This document shows, piece after piece, positions 37,501 to 48,498 of a stretch of DNA of 64,000 nucleotides (position 1 is its first letter; each line of letters opens with the position of its first letter). Under the pieces are notes generated by a model. It searched no databases, was not told the DNA's origin, and was given only the letters and a program-made list of their open reading frames with translations. A program made the position numbers and the translations under genes. Origin of the DNA: Apophysomyces variabilis (taxonomy: Eukaryota; Mucoromycota; Mucoromycetes; Mucorales; Mucoraceae); assembly GCA_002749535.1 (NCBI GenBank), contig MZZL01000384.1, forward strand, positions 317,410-381,409, in the 5' to 3' direction.

Positions 37501-38068
37501 AGCAACCTATATGGAGATTACAATACTGCACACCCGGAATCCCGCGGGAAATATCTGTTGTTTTACAGTTTTGCCATGGATCCTTTCCGTATCGTCTGCA
37601 ACTTGACGTCTGTTATCACTTACACACCATAAGATCGGTCTATGTTGTTACACAACATTAAGAATACGGAGTGACTATAGAGGAAGAACTTGGCGTCCAT
37701 AAGATGAAACTCAGGAATCTAACCGCTCTTGGCTTAGGAAATGCTTTATGTCTTTGTTACAACTCGCGAGTATCTTGCTACTAGCCTTTGCTAATCATTC
37801 TTTCGGTCTGGAAGCAGGTGATAACTGATAAATCCATTAGTGTTTCTTGCTGCGGCATGTAACAAGGTATGTGTCGCCATTATGTTAGAGTAAGATGATG
37901 CTATTCTATCCGGTTGCTGTATCACAAGGTTAAAACAGAATGTCACCAGTGTCGTTACGTTGGTCTGTGCCAACCGTTCCCCTCAAATTTATCAATATGA
38001 CTGGTCCATTTTTCTCAGCTCAGCTCTCAAGCATTTCCCTTTCTCTTGTTTTAAGCTTCATTTACAAC
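34571..38068. other. 3.5 kb without a confident gene; ORF fragments
   Basis: The first 500 bases are probably the leader and promoter of the minus-strand gene. Plus-strand fragments follow: 35414-35540 (CPPDYQGNNWPWRVTDFVTD...), 35667-35873, about 35930-36050 (GSEEPWTACSQDEDFISGY...), 36157-36349 (SGKSTVSYWSHEKRQLYDDC...) and 36735-36941. They are protein-like and on one strand but are broken by stops and lack a consistent chain of splice sites. They could be a decayed gene or a spliced gene I could not assemble. No family is recognised. Confidence 0.35.
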
Positions 38069-39041
38069 ATGCCGTTAACAGATGACGACGATGATCGCGT
38101 ACACATGCTCGCTTCGGAAGATGCTCAAGAGCAAGGCAGGTGCGTTATGATCTTCTTTAGATGCACTATGTTTATAATTTAGCTGAGCTACGTTAGAGGT
38201 CTACGCACGCAGCATGGATTAACAAAATCAGAGATGATACAAGGCATGGCGAATCGATTCATGTATTCCAACTTCTATATTACTTTATATCTGTTGCTGG
38301 CCTTGTTAAGTTTGGTCACTATTTTACTTGCAAGTATACACCTTCTAGTTTGACGTATCATGTTTTCCACTTGCGATACAATACTTATATCTGCACGTTC
38401 ACAGTCTATCCAACAAACCTGGTGAGTGTTCTTATCCAGAATGACAACGGATCGATCCCGCGTTTCGATTGATCAACAAACTTCTAATTGGTTAGCCCTT
38501 CATTACTGTTCATCGTATTCGAAGCTGTTATCAATTTCGCTATGATCATTGAAGTCAGCATCCGGATGGTAGCATTACGCCGGGTAAGATTCGGACGTCT
38601 TTGTTTCACATCCGTAGCTTATACAACTTCGCTACAGGCATATTGGAAATCGACATGGAATATCGTGGACACAATCCTTGTCGTACTGTGCGCTATCACG
38701 CTGATCGTCATTTCATCCGGATGTTCCGTAAGCCAACGCAATGAAGCTATCTTTGATACGATTCTGCTGATCATTCGAAATTGCTTCCAATTCTTTCGCT
38801 TGTTCATGATCGTTCGAAAGTAAGCAGATCTTGCAAATGAATTGTGGATTTTTGGATTGACAAAGCTATGATATGTAGAAACAAATATTCAATCAACGCA
38901 CGCTCGGCACGAATTGATTTTGCCGATATACCCGAGTATAGCCGCGATCCCTCACTAGAATTTACAGCATTGGATCGCGAAAGAGGATTAGATGACAGTT
39001 TTCTATCAGATGATTCAGATGTCGAGCAAAGACATGTATAA
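38069..39041 (+). CDS. Four-span voltage-sensor-like membrane protein
   Basis: Six exons (38069-38139, 38197-38347, 38405-38421, 38496-38583, 38638-38819, 38879-39041) give 223 residues. The acidic N-terminus is followed by four hydrophobic segments: LYLLLALLSLVTILL, LLFIVFEAVINFAMIIEVSIRM, WNIVDTILVVLCAITLIVI and ILLIIRNCFQFFRLFMIVRK. The E and R of the second, the D of the third and spaced arginines of the fourth match an S1-S4 ion-channel voltage-sensor pattern, seen in the fungal family of yeast YPL162C. No pore follows. The 17-nt exon and the GTTTGA donor at 38348 were chosen to keep phase; this junction is the least certain. The C-terminal tail is acidic. It ends 33 bases from ZUO1. Confidence 0.7.
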
Positions 39042-39074
39042 ACAAAAAGAATCCATTTTTATTCTGATATTATT

Positions 39075-40497
39075 CTATTTGGCAACTTCAGCGTCAAACA
39101 CCTCGTTCAACTTGCCATCCTTGACACCTTGTTCGAGGGCCTTGCGAAGAGCTTCCAGCGCTGGCAAGGTCTTGTTCTTGGCGATCAGGTCATCAAGCTT
39201 TTGCAACTGGCTGTCAATCTGTTCAGGGGTAGCGGCAGCAGCACCGGCTGCCAGAGCATAGTTGTTATCCTTAACCAAACCTTTGATGGTCTTCTTTTCC
39301 TTCTTGATAGCACGCTTCACAGCCTCCTTGTCCTTCTTGGCAGCAGCCTGAGCTTCCTTAGCTTCAGCTTCAGCCTTCTCCCGGGCAATTCGCTCTTCTT
39401 CCGCCTTGCGAGCAGCTTCTTCCGCTGCAGCCTTATCCGCAGCAGCCTTAGCATCCTTCTTTGCGTTTCTTCGCTTCTTTTCCTCAGCCTTGAACTTAGC
39501 GATACGGGGATCAACACTAAGACATGTGTCGACAAGTTTGCGGAGACGAGCATTATCTTCCTTCTTCAGTTGAGCACGTTGAGCACGGTTCTTCTTTTCA
39601 GCATAACGCTTATCGTCACGGTTATCAGCACCTTCAGCAGCCTCCTTATCAAGCCATTCGAAAGATCTCCACGAATCAAAGTTGTACCAGAAATCGTAGA
39701 AGCCTTCGACTTCCTCCTTGGAGGTTTCCTCGTCTCCAAGAAGTGGCACAGGTTGCTTGTTGGAGAAACGGGCTTCGCGTTCAAAAACAGGAGCCCACAA
39801 TTTGTAGAAGTTGCCAGGGGTTTTGGCAGTGGGAACATCTTCATCGACAGCGGCCATACCGAAATCAACGGAGTCATACTGACGACGGCTAACGGGGTTC
39901 ATCAACGTATCATAAGCCTTGGCTATACACTTAAAGAATGCGTCGTCATTCTTATCAGCCTTCTTATCCGGATGGTGCAAAAGAACCATACGACGATGAG
40001 CCTTCTTGATCTGCTCCTCGGTAGCCTTGTATCGAAGCTTAGTCAAACCAAGGACAGCATAGTTATCTTGGGTCTAATGCATCAAATTGGATTAACAGAA
40101 TGAGTAACAGATTAAGCAATGGATCTAACTGTCAACCAACCTTCCATTGAGTAGGATCGTTGTTCACCATGGTGATATCGACATCCTCATATTCAAATTC
40201 AACGGTTTCTTCTTCGACAACCTGGTTAGCCTTTTCTTGGGCTTGGTGAAGTTCATCTTCAGAGAAGGTACGGTTGTGTCTCTTGCGACGAGCATGAGCA
40301 AGGAAGTGAGGACCAACCGGCTCCAAAAGGCGATCCTGTGAAGCTACGTGGACGAGGGGGCTCAATTATCAATGACCTGGTCGTTTAGCAGATTTGAGTC
40401 CAAACTTACCGCTAACAGAAGCGTGGGCAACAAAGGCCTGATCAGCCTTGTAAGAGGCAGGGGGAGGGGGGAGCAAGAAGTCAAGGGCAAGCGACAT
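39075..40497 (-). CDS. ZUO1: Zuotin, ribosome-associated J-domain chaperone
   Basis: Zuotin (DNAJC2/MPP11) forms the ribosome-associated complex with Ssz1 and stimulates Ssb at the tunnel exit. Three exons (40497-40410, 40343-40141, 40073-39075) give 429 residues (yeast 433). The J domain TQDNYAVLGLTKLRYKAT...HPDKKADKND contains the HPD motif. The Zuotin homology region follows (PGNFYKLWAPVFEREARFSN, EEVEGFYDFWYNFDSWRSFEWLD), then the long charged Lys/Ala/Glu helix and a C-terminal helical bundle. Animal-type SANT domains are absent, as in fungi. Confidence 0.97.
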
Positions 40498-40826
40498 TTT
40501 CGGTAAGAGGAACAAGGAGCTACTACTGTACTCTTTTACGCGGGCGATGATAACGAAAAAAAGTTTCGGTCCTTTACCAAGCCACAGATAGTCTGTGCAT
40601 GGCCGTGCTTGATAAGTTATTGCGGGATGGCCCTGATGTTTTCACTAACCCTTTTTCTGGCAACTCTTCTTCCTCTACCTAAAATATCATTAAGCTATTA
40701 CAAACTAAAAGGGTATCTTTATGTTGGTCTTTCCTTTTGTGGATGCCATAAATACGCAATTCATCCCGCACAATTGCCTCTCGCTTTTCTTCTTCCTTTA
40801 TACTTCGCCTGCTCACTTCTCTACCC
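40498..40826. promoter_or_regulatory. Divergent promoter ZUO1 / coiled-coil gene
   Basis: About 330 bases between divergent start codons. No specific motif is claimed. Confidence 0.45.
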
Positions 40827-42942
40827 ATGACTTCCCTCGCCCCGTCTGTTGCAAAAGGTTTGGAAAAGAAGCCTGTAACGGCTCGTGCCAGCCGAATCAT
40901 GGCTACGGTGGCCAAACAGCCAAGGACGGTGAAGAAGACAGCTACTTTACCAGCACCGACTAACAAGAAACTGATCGATAAGCCGATCACCAAGCAACCT
41001 GCAACTGTACGACTTTCTCCAACGGAAAATAAAGCTCGACTTCTGGCGAAACCAACAAAGGCACAGTTAACCACAGCCAATACTACCAATGGCGTAGCGC
41101 CTTCCATGCAACAAAAAGGAAGGCGGCCACCGCCCCCTGGGCACACTCCTGCTGCCCCGGCGCTTCAGCTGAAGAAGCAACTTGATCAGCTTACACTGAA
41201 AGTAAGCATAATAACTTGATATAATAATGGCTAAAATTTCTGATAGAATGAAGAAAATTTACGGCGAATAGCGCAGCAAAACTTAGAGTTGAAACAGCTT
41301 CGATCTGCGGTTTCATCTTCAGATCAGCAAGCAAAGCAAACCAAGAAATTATCGCAGATCGAGGATCAACTACACCAGCGGGAAAAAGAAGTTGAAAAAC
41401 TGAAACAACAGCTGAAAAAGAAAACTGCAGCCAATACTGAAAAGGAACGTGCATTGTTGGAAAGAGAAGTGTCATTAAAAAAAGAGGTGCAAACCTACAA
41501 GAAGCAGCAATTGAGAATGCAGGATCTCGAGTCCAATGCTCGTAAGGTAAAAAAAAAAAAGTCTTTTTGTCACATTTATCCAGGGGCTGATGCATCAACT
41601 CAAATTGTGCTTAAAAATGTAGAATAAAGAATTAGCGAAAAAGCTTAGCGAGAAGGAGAAAGAGCTTGAAATACTTCGAAACAAGGCAGCGGAAAAGCTT
41701 ACCAATAAATCGAAACGAACTATTGAAGATCTAACTAAACAACTCGAAGTTAGTGATGCTGAAACATAATAAAAACACTATGGAACTTATTTTTTTTTTT
41801 TTTTGCTTTTCTTAGACACAGAGGCGCAACCACGAGGAGAGCCTGCGTGCATATAAAGAAACATTAAAACGACTGGAAGCCACAATATCAGACCACGCTG
41901 AAGCAACCGAAAAATTGAGAAAAGCGCATCAGGAAGAAATTCGTCAACTGCAAAACAAACATTCAGAGAAATTAGTAGCCGCTAAGGTGAAATATAACGA
42001 GGAAATCGAACAACTTAGACGGCAGCTCGAAGAAGCGCTAGCAAGAGAAAAGGCGCTTTCAAAAGTCAATACAGATGAGCAATTGGAACGAATACTTTAT
42101 GAATTTGAACAGGCTTCGCACCAATATCCGGTCGATGTGCCTCAGGATGAAAGGGATAAGAAACAGGTACACAGTGGTTTGACGCCGCAGGTGCAATCGG
42201 AGCGTCGCCCAAAGGGATGGATGGCACGTTATTTGCCAACCGAGGCAATCTCATGGCCTCCACCACAGCCACTTTGCATTCTCCGAAAAACGGAATGGCT
42301 GCAGCCAAAAGACGGTTCGCCCAAACATGCTAGGATGGAAGTAGAAGACGCCGATGATGATGATGAGGATGACGCCGATAGTGATGATAGTGGAGAATCC
42401 TTCCCTACTCCCGACAAAGTCCAGCTGTACGTTTCTAACGTGTGCAGCAACGCAATTGTAAGTTGTCAAGAAAGTTTGTAATGTTCTGATGTAAACATTC
42501 ACACGTAATGTTTGTGTTTAAACGATTCAGATAAGAAAAAGGCAAGAGCACATGAAGCACTTACTTGTTGCGAACCATGTGACCTTTGAGATTGTGGATG
42601 TAACATCCAGCACAGCCGTCAAAAATAATCGAATGAAGGAGATACCACATATATCTGTGGGAGGAGAATTCCGAGGAGTAAGTGTAGAACGATCATGTCT
42701 CTCTTCCTAGAGGATGACTAAAAGAAATCTCCTTTTGACTGCAGTACTACAATGATGTGGTCCGAGCAGTAGACGATGGTACACTGCTAGACTTAATCAA
42801 GCCAGCCACACGGCGTGCCAAAGTTCTTGATCCTCCTACTCCCACGGAGTTAAGTCCTGCCACCGAGGATGAGTTGTTGCTTCAGGAGCTGGAAAAAGAA
42901 TTCAAACAAGGCAATATCACCCTTGCTGATCTTGATCTCTAA
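40827..42942 (+). CDS. Coiled-coil protein with C-terminal SH3BGR/glutaredoxin-like domain
   Basis: Six exons (40827-41201, 41247-41546, 41623-41748, 41816-42457, 42531-42677, 42745-42942) give 595 residues. Residues 1-110 are basic, Thr/Pro-rich and disordered; 112-330 form a long coiled coil (repeated KQL, EKEKELE, QLRRQLEE); an acidic spacer (DADDDDEDDADSDD) follows. The last 110 residues fit the thioredoxin-fold SH3BGR family: VQLYVSNVCSNAIIRKRQ, VTFEIVDVTSS, IPHISVGGEFRGYYNDVV and AVDDGTLLDLI. A single cysteine lies in the position of the glutaredoxin active site but the CxxC is absent, as usual in SH3BGR proteins. Microtubule or trafficking roles could be imagined but nothing shows them. 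Confidence 0.8.
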
Positions 42943-45786
42943 GCTATCGCATTTGTATATCTTTATAACATGTTTATCACCTTGTAACTATACCAGAAAT
43001 ATAAATTGACTTTTCTTATTTTGAATAAATTCCAGATGGTAACGATTTATACTATTGGCAAAACGGCCTAATTCATTCAAAGCATGGGTAGCATTTCCCC
43101 TTATCCTATTACTTAGTACGGCCGCATGGTCCGAAGCTATATGCCACAGTCCCGTTAAAGAAAAGATTCATTGACGTTGGGCATGTTTTCTTTCAGATGG
43201 CCACTTCTGGCAATCATCTTGTTTTACTATAATAACAACGGACCATATGTTTTCTTTTTATTTGGTGTGGATGGCATGCTCCCTTTCTATATGCTTTTAT
43301 TGTATCTCCTGGTTATATCTCTCCTCGATACTACGCATCTTTTCGTGTTTCAGACCGTGCATAGGGTTTAGTACAATAAATCATTACGTAGGGCCTGCAT
43401 GTTTAAACTACCTAATCAATCCACATATTCTAAGAACTTCATTCTAGCAGTACGATGAAATTACTGACACCAATAAAGAAATCCTTGATTAATCGATAGC
43501 AATCGGAAAGAGCAAAACCAAATTGTTTTTAGTTTTTCAGATGTAGTAATACGATTAAAGATACCTATCCTTTCCTTATATCGTTTTTGCTGGGGTGCCA
43601 ATTACAACTATAAGAATATTGGAGTAGTTTTAGAAAGAGAAAAGACAAAGACAAGACGCTGTTAGTGGAAGAAAAGGTTATCAACGTCCAGAGCAATGTA
43701 ACAGACAAGAAAACTGTCTTGTTATTACTGCCAAAGCAATAAACATCCTAAAGAAGCAACAACACAAACTAGCTAATACCGACTCTGTAAGAAACGCAAA
43801 AAGGACCATACAAATCGTTGCGGCTGAAAAGACACGTAACACTGCAAGAACTGTTAATGTAAGGCTTACTTAGTTAGCTTATCCATATTAGAGAGGGTGG
43901 AAAAGAAAGTTTATTCAAGAAGCGATGAGTATCGAACTATGACGTTTTGTCCTTTGTTTCCAGATTCTGTGGTTTAGGTGGAGATCTTCCAATTCTTTTT
44001 GCTCTGTTGAACTGCTCTCCGGCGCGTCGGAACTCTGCTTTCTTTCCTTTCTCGTTTCCTATATATCACTTATAGACACCAACAGCGTAATGAAAAATAC
44101 CGTGGATTGCGCCTCTCGCTCCGCTTTTTTCTTTCCGTCCACCTTGCCATCCCATCATATCTTCTAAAACGGTTACTGTACTCTCTCCATGTTTTGCGGT
44201 CTGATATACCTTCGTTGGCGAAAAAGTCGCTTTATTCTGGTATATTTAAGCCAAAAAAAAAGAAGAAGAAATGGTAGGAATAAGCGACGCAATGCTTCAT
44301 ATGTATCTCATATATCTATATGTATGCTACAAGAGACACGAAAGTTGCGTGTTTTGTCCCACTTCAAAAGCTGTTCTCAGTATCCGAGGTTTTAACTTTC
44401 CAGATAACATACTTTACCACTTAGCATCTTCTATGGTTGGCCACATACGCATAAACGATGACAGAGGACTATATTTCTGTCAAGATAAACTGCATTTTCA
44501 CACACGGCCACTAAAATAGATGCTCTCACTCCATAGATGGACATCTTCATGCATTGAAACGAGCGATTCAAAAATGTCGCTGAATATCAACAAGGTGAGA
44601 GGCAACCGGTATTTTTGACATGAGTATTTCGGATACATTTGGCTTAGCACCAACGGCACAAAGCAAAGCTAATGTCAACAAACGCTTAATGATCCTGTGA
44701 ATATAACTTTATCTTGTTGGATTTTCAGAAGAAAAGATCCATGCTTGTGAATTCAAAAGAATGCCTTCCTTATTCAGTTTTGATTAGTTCGAAAACAACA
44801 GAACCTTTTTAAGTGGATGATTCTTTTTGCCAAAATCTCCTTCTTGCAGAAATTCATGCCTGCATCTTTGTGCAATAGCTTGGAACACCATTTTCTTTTA
44901 GTGATAATAGCTATTAAGTGCGAATCTAACGCTCTATAATTTATATGAGGATGCTCTGCATTAGAAGACTTTACCGAAACAGCACTTCCAAAGCCAACAG
45001 CTGAATCTTATTTTCTTTTACTGCGCTTTCCGGGCGCTTCATGTCACGTCTGAATACCGTCTAGCAACCTCTGGAATGCATTTCGACTCCGCCAGTTCGG
45101 CACGAAAATATCATATCATCTCCCAACTACTCCTGTATAACCGTAATGTCTACTTAGAATATTGTACGCTACATACGATCTTTGAGACTTCGGCATAACA
45201 CTCTCATTGCTTAACAATTTCGGCCCCTATCTACAACCGCAATCCCATTTGACATATCTTGCCGAACAGCTTGGATTCCAGCATTGGGAGTAACCGCTGT
45301 AGCGTACGGGTTACTGCCGAGATTATACATCTTTGACGGCTCCAAAAAACTCAAAATAGCCTGCAAATATATCGTTATCCTTGGTCAATCTGCGTTCTGT
45401 TATGCAGCAGTACACTAGCATTGAGAGAGGGTAGCGCTCAAGTGGACATTCCACGTAACACTAAACTTGTTACAAAAATCTTCTCTCATAACAACAACTG
45501 GTTTGCAAATTGCAAAGCGTAAAAGCCAGCTGTTTCTCCCTTCTGCATTACCTTGTTACATGTTCTGGATAAACAACAATAACACGAGCTCGCTGTGTTC
45601 TTTTCCTGATGTAGCTACTTTCCCATATCGTCGCTGTTAAAACTAACGGATGCATCCATGCAACATAGTACAAGCTGAGTGAAACGTTGTGGGCAACTGC
45701 TGCTTCTAATATTTTATAAACAATTTCTAAATAAGACACCGTTTGCATTTCCATTTACAGATGTGACGAAGGGAGATCATGTCCAG
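42943..45786. other. 2.8-kb gene-poor stretch
   Basis: AT-rich sequence with scattered short frames. The best is a minus-strand ATG frame at 45754-45548 (68 codons, MEMQTVSYLEIVYKILEAAV...), which lacks recognisable similarity. I see no terminal repeats, RNA genes or conserved motifs. Confidence 0.45.
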
Positions 45787-46268
45787 TTATTGATGGGTTC
45801 TGTCCGGTCGTGCAATCGTAGTTTCCAATTTATCGCCCAACTTAATAAATGTATGACGAAGGACGCGGGTGTCTACAAGTAATCTTTTGCCCAGTTCCTG
45901 TGCGATCAAGGGGTTGGAATCGAAGTGCATTACCCAGTACCTAATTTCAATGTCAGGACAGAGATTTAGCCATGTCCCGAAAGAGGAACAGAAACAAGAA
46001 AGCAAAACGTACTGTCCATGTGTGAAATGCTGTTGATGTCGCTTAATACGATGAGGAAGTTTCATTTCACCCCAGCTATCGAAGCCACGAACAACACCAC
46101 CACGTTGCAAGATTTGTGTGGCCGAGGACTTGATCAAATCTTTCAAGTTGTTCTATATACCGTAACCAATGTTAACTGGCCATGATTGCAAAGTGTTCCG
46201 TTAATTCCTTGTTTCGTTACCTCTGCAAGCTGATGCCTCGCGATACACACAAGTTCATAAAACGGCAT
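45787..46268 (-). CDS. MRP17: Mitochondrial small-subunit ribosomal protein bS6m
   Basis: Three exons (46268-46221, 46152-46013, 45940-45787) give 113 residues. The fold of ribosomal protein S6 is visible: MPFYELVCIARHQL (first strand and helix), LKDLIKSSATQILQRGGVVR, the turn DSWGEMKLPHRIKRH and the strand YWVMHFDSNPLIAQEL. All phases close. It acts in the mitoribosome, presumably imported without a cleaved presequence, as in yeast Mrp17. This is the only confident gene in a 7.4-kb stretch. Confidence 0.9.
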
Positions 46269-46919
46269 GACGTTCCGAGCAGGTTTGCTGTGGACGACTT
46301 TGCAGGGCTACTTTCGAAATTTTAAATGGTTTTTGCAACTGTGACTTTGTAACAAAATTTGTTCACAGCAGCATGGACAGGGTCTGACATGCGGCAATAC
46401 TGTTTATTGAACAATTTTTTACGCTACTCTAAATACCGAAGTTGACGGAAGGAGGACGGAGGATGTGGTGGATCCCAGCCCAAGTTCGAACACAGTAAAC
46501 TTTCCTCTCACAAGATAAAACCATAGAAAACCGCATTGCTTGGCGAAAGAATCTAGAGTAGTAGGATAGGAAATATTTTTTAATTTTATTGGAAGTTAAA
46601 ACTACGAATAAAGTAGCGCGGCCCGAAGGGTCTATACCACATCGGATGTCCGAGTGGAGTCAACGGGGATTGTGTTAGGTACGACATACAATAAATTTTG
46701 CGTCCATGCAAGGATCAAGTTTGCGCCAAAAGGGATATAAAATATGCGTCATTAGTAAATGGATTATGCGGGAAATATATTTTGCTTACCTCAACTTGGT
46801 CCTTCCGTGGACACAAAATTCATTCGAGCAGCGTAAAAAATACGTTCATGGTTAGTAAATGGAAGGATAGCTTGACATCTTTTTTACTTACCCCCGAAGG
46901 GTAATCCCGCCCAAAGACA

Positions 46920-46931
46920 GGGGCCGGCCCC
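46920..46931. repeat. 12-bp GC palindrome
   Basis: GGGGCCGGCCCC reads the same on both strands. It lies inside a GC-rich patch in otherwise AT-rich spacer. Confidence 0.8.
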
Positions 46932-47355
46932 GCACCTGTATCGGTGGGGGCGGCGAGAGAGAGAGTCACGGCTTCCATGAGTGGCTGGTTCGTGTGTAAC
47001 GCACTGCAGAGGACTTGAAGCGATGCATCACCTGGCGAGGACTTGGAAGGGATGTAAGGATGAGCGACAACACCGAATGCAAATGAATGACATTATTCAC
47101 TTACCGAATGGGACACAGAGAGCTAGTCACTCAGCCAAGGTCGTTCGATAAGAGGTCTTGTAGGCTAAAATATAAACACAGAGTATGAGTAATTCTGCAC
47201 GTAATATCAATGCGAAGTACATACCGGGGATACTTGTGGAGAACAGAGCTAAAGAATTGAAAAGATGTTGTCTCTTCGCTTTTGAATAGTACGGATTACT
47301 AAAACCAAAGCACAGTCATGGATAAGAAATCGATGAATGTCTTATGGATGACAAA

Positions 47356-47523
47356 TAATTGTCCCAAGAGTAAATGGACTCAGTCAAATAGAAGCTCTGG
47401 GACAGAATGGAACATCTGTAGAGGAAATAACCTNCAATTCAAAGAGATAAGGCAACAATTCTCTCAAGAGTAAAAATGGACTCAGTCTGATAGAAGGTGT
47501 GGAACATCTGTAGAGGAAAATAA
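47356..47523. repeat. Imperfect direct repeat, two copies of about 70 bp
   Basis: Copy 1 (about 47356-47430) and copy 2 (about 47453-47523) share the blocks AAGAGTAAA, ATGGACTCAGTC, ATAGAAG and GGAACATCTGTAGAGGAAA in the same order, with a few substitutions and small indels, separated by roughly 22 bases that include the single N at 47434. Confidence 0.8.
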
Positions 47524-48135
47524 ACCCTCTTCGTTTGTTTCTATACGTCATTGATACTATCATATCTGTTTCTGTCAGTTATGGCATCAGAAGCTGTCAG
47601 GGCAATGGTACCCAGTTCCGGTTCTGCTCAATTGTATTGCTTTACATTCCACTTTTATTTTCCCCGAATGTAGTTATGTTCTCCTTTTCTTCTATTTTAT
47701 CTTAAACTTTGTCTATTAGGCAATTACAAAAGATTGGATTGCCACGGAATGAACGGTTATTATCTTGTCATGGATAATGCAATGACACGACTGTACGCAA
47801 AGAAGGGTAGTCTGACCGCAACTATTTCATCTAATCATGCAAAAGTATTCTTTGGATTCCGCAAATAGAAAATAGAAACACACAGACAGATGGGAAAAAC
47901 ACAGTAAATGTGCGTTGACTGGAAATGATATGGATAAAAAGATTGTGAGAAAATAACTTCTCTAGGATAATGGTTGCTTACTTGCTAAGATAATGGGCAT
48001 TACAGAAAAGGTTGGGCAAGGTGGAGAAGACAAGTCGTCAGAAAAAATGTAATCTAAAAGTATTCAAATTACCGCCGGAGACGTATATATCTGAATCGCT
48101 ACTACCGTAATGTAGCAGAAGCCGCATTCATTGTA

Positions 48136-48498
48136 ATGATGTTAAGAAATAAGCCATTGCGGTCAACGAAATTTTGCAATACATCGAAGCCAGCCGGCAC
48201 ACCAAGTCAGGAATATAATAAACTGACCATCAGTTCGACATTTGCGGAAATAAATCGCCATTTAGAAGTACCAAACTTCTGTAGTGTCAAAGTTTGCTTT
48301 ACAAGAACAATTCCATGGTACAAGCACTGTGCGCCAATCTGGGGAAAGTTGAAAAGCGAGAAAAAAGCATACGGGGAAGCTGCCATACGGTTAAAGATAA
48401 ATCAAATTAAAAGGACAGGCAAAGCGGCAAAATGGACGAGACATACGGTATGGTACACCACCGTGCAGAAACAGCAGCAAGTTACTCTTACATATTGA
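48136..48498 (+). CDS. Unassigned 120-residue basic ORF
   Basis: An ATG-initiated frame in gene-poor sequence. It is rich in Lys, Arg and Thr (KLKSEKKAYGEAAIRLKINQ...), with a tail of Gln residues. No family is recognised, no introns are needed, and no promoter feature stands out. It may be a chance frame or a remnant. Confidence 0.25.
   Translation: MMLRNKPLRSTKFCNTSKPAGTPSQEYNKLTISSTFAEINRHLEVPNFCSVKVCFTRTIPWYKHCAPIWGKLKSEKKAYGEAAIRLKINQIKRTGKAAKWTRHTVWYTTVQKQQQVTLTY

Larger units (their letters stand above)
46269..48135. other. Gene-poor stretch with repeat and GC-rich patch
   Basis: The 5' flank of the bS6m gene, then AT-rich spacer interrupted by a GC-rich patch (about 46905-46985) with a perfect palindrome, and a direct repeat at 47356-47523. 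One base is undetermined (N at 47434). No coding region is seen. Confidence 0.5.

Noticed and set aside
46470..46720. tRNA-like pieces (GTTCGAAC, GTCCGAGTGG)
   Set aside because: No acceptor stem or anticodon arm could be paired around either piece.
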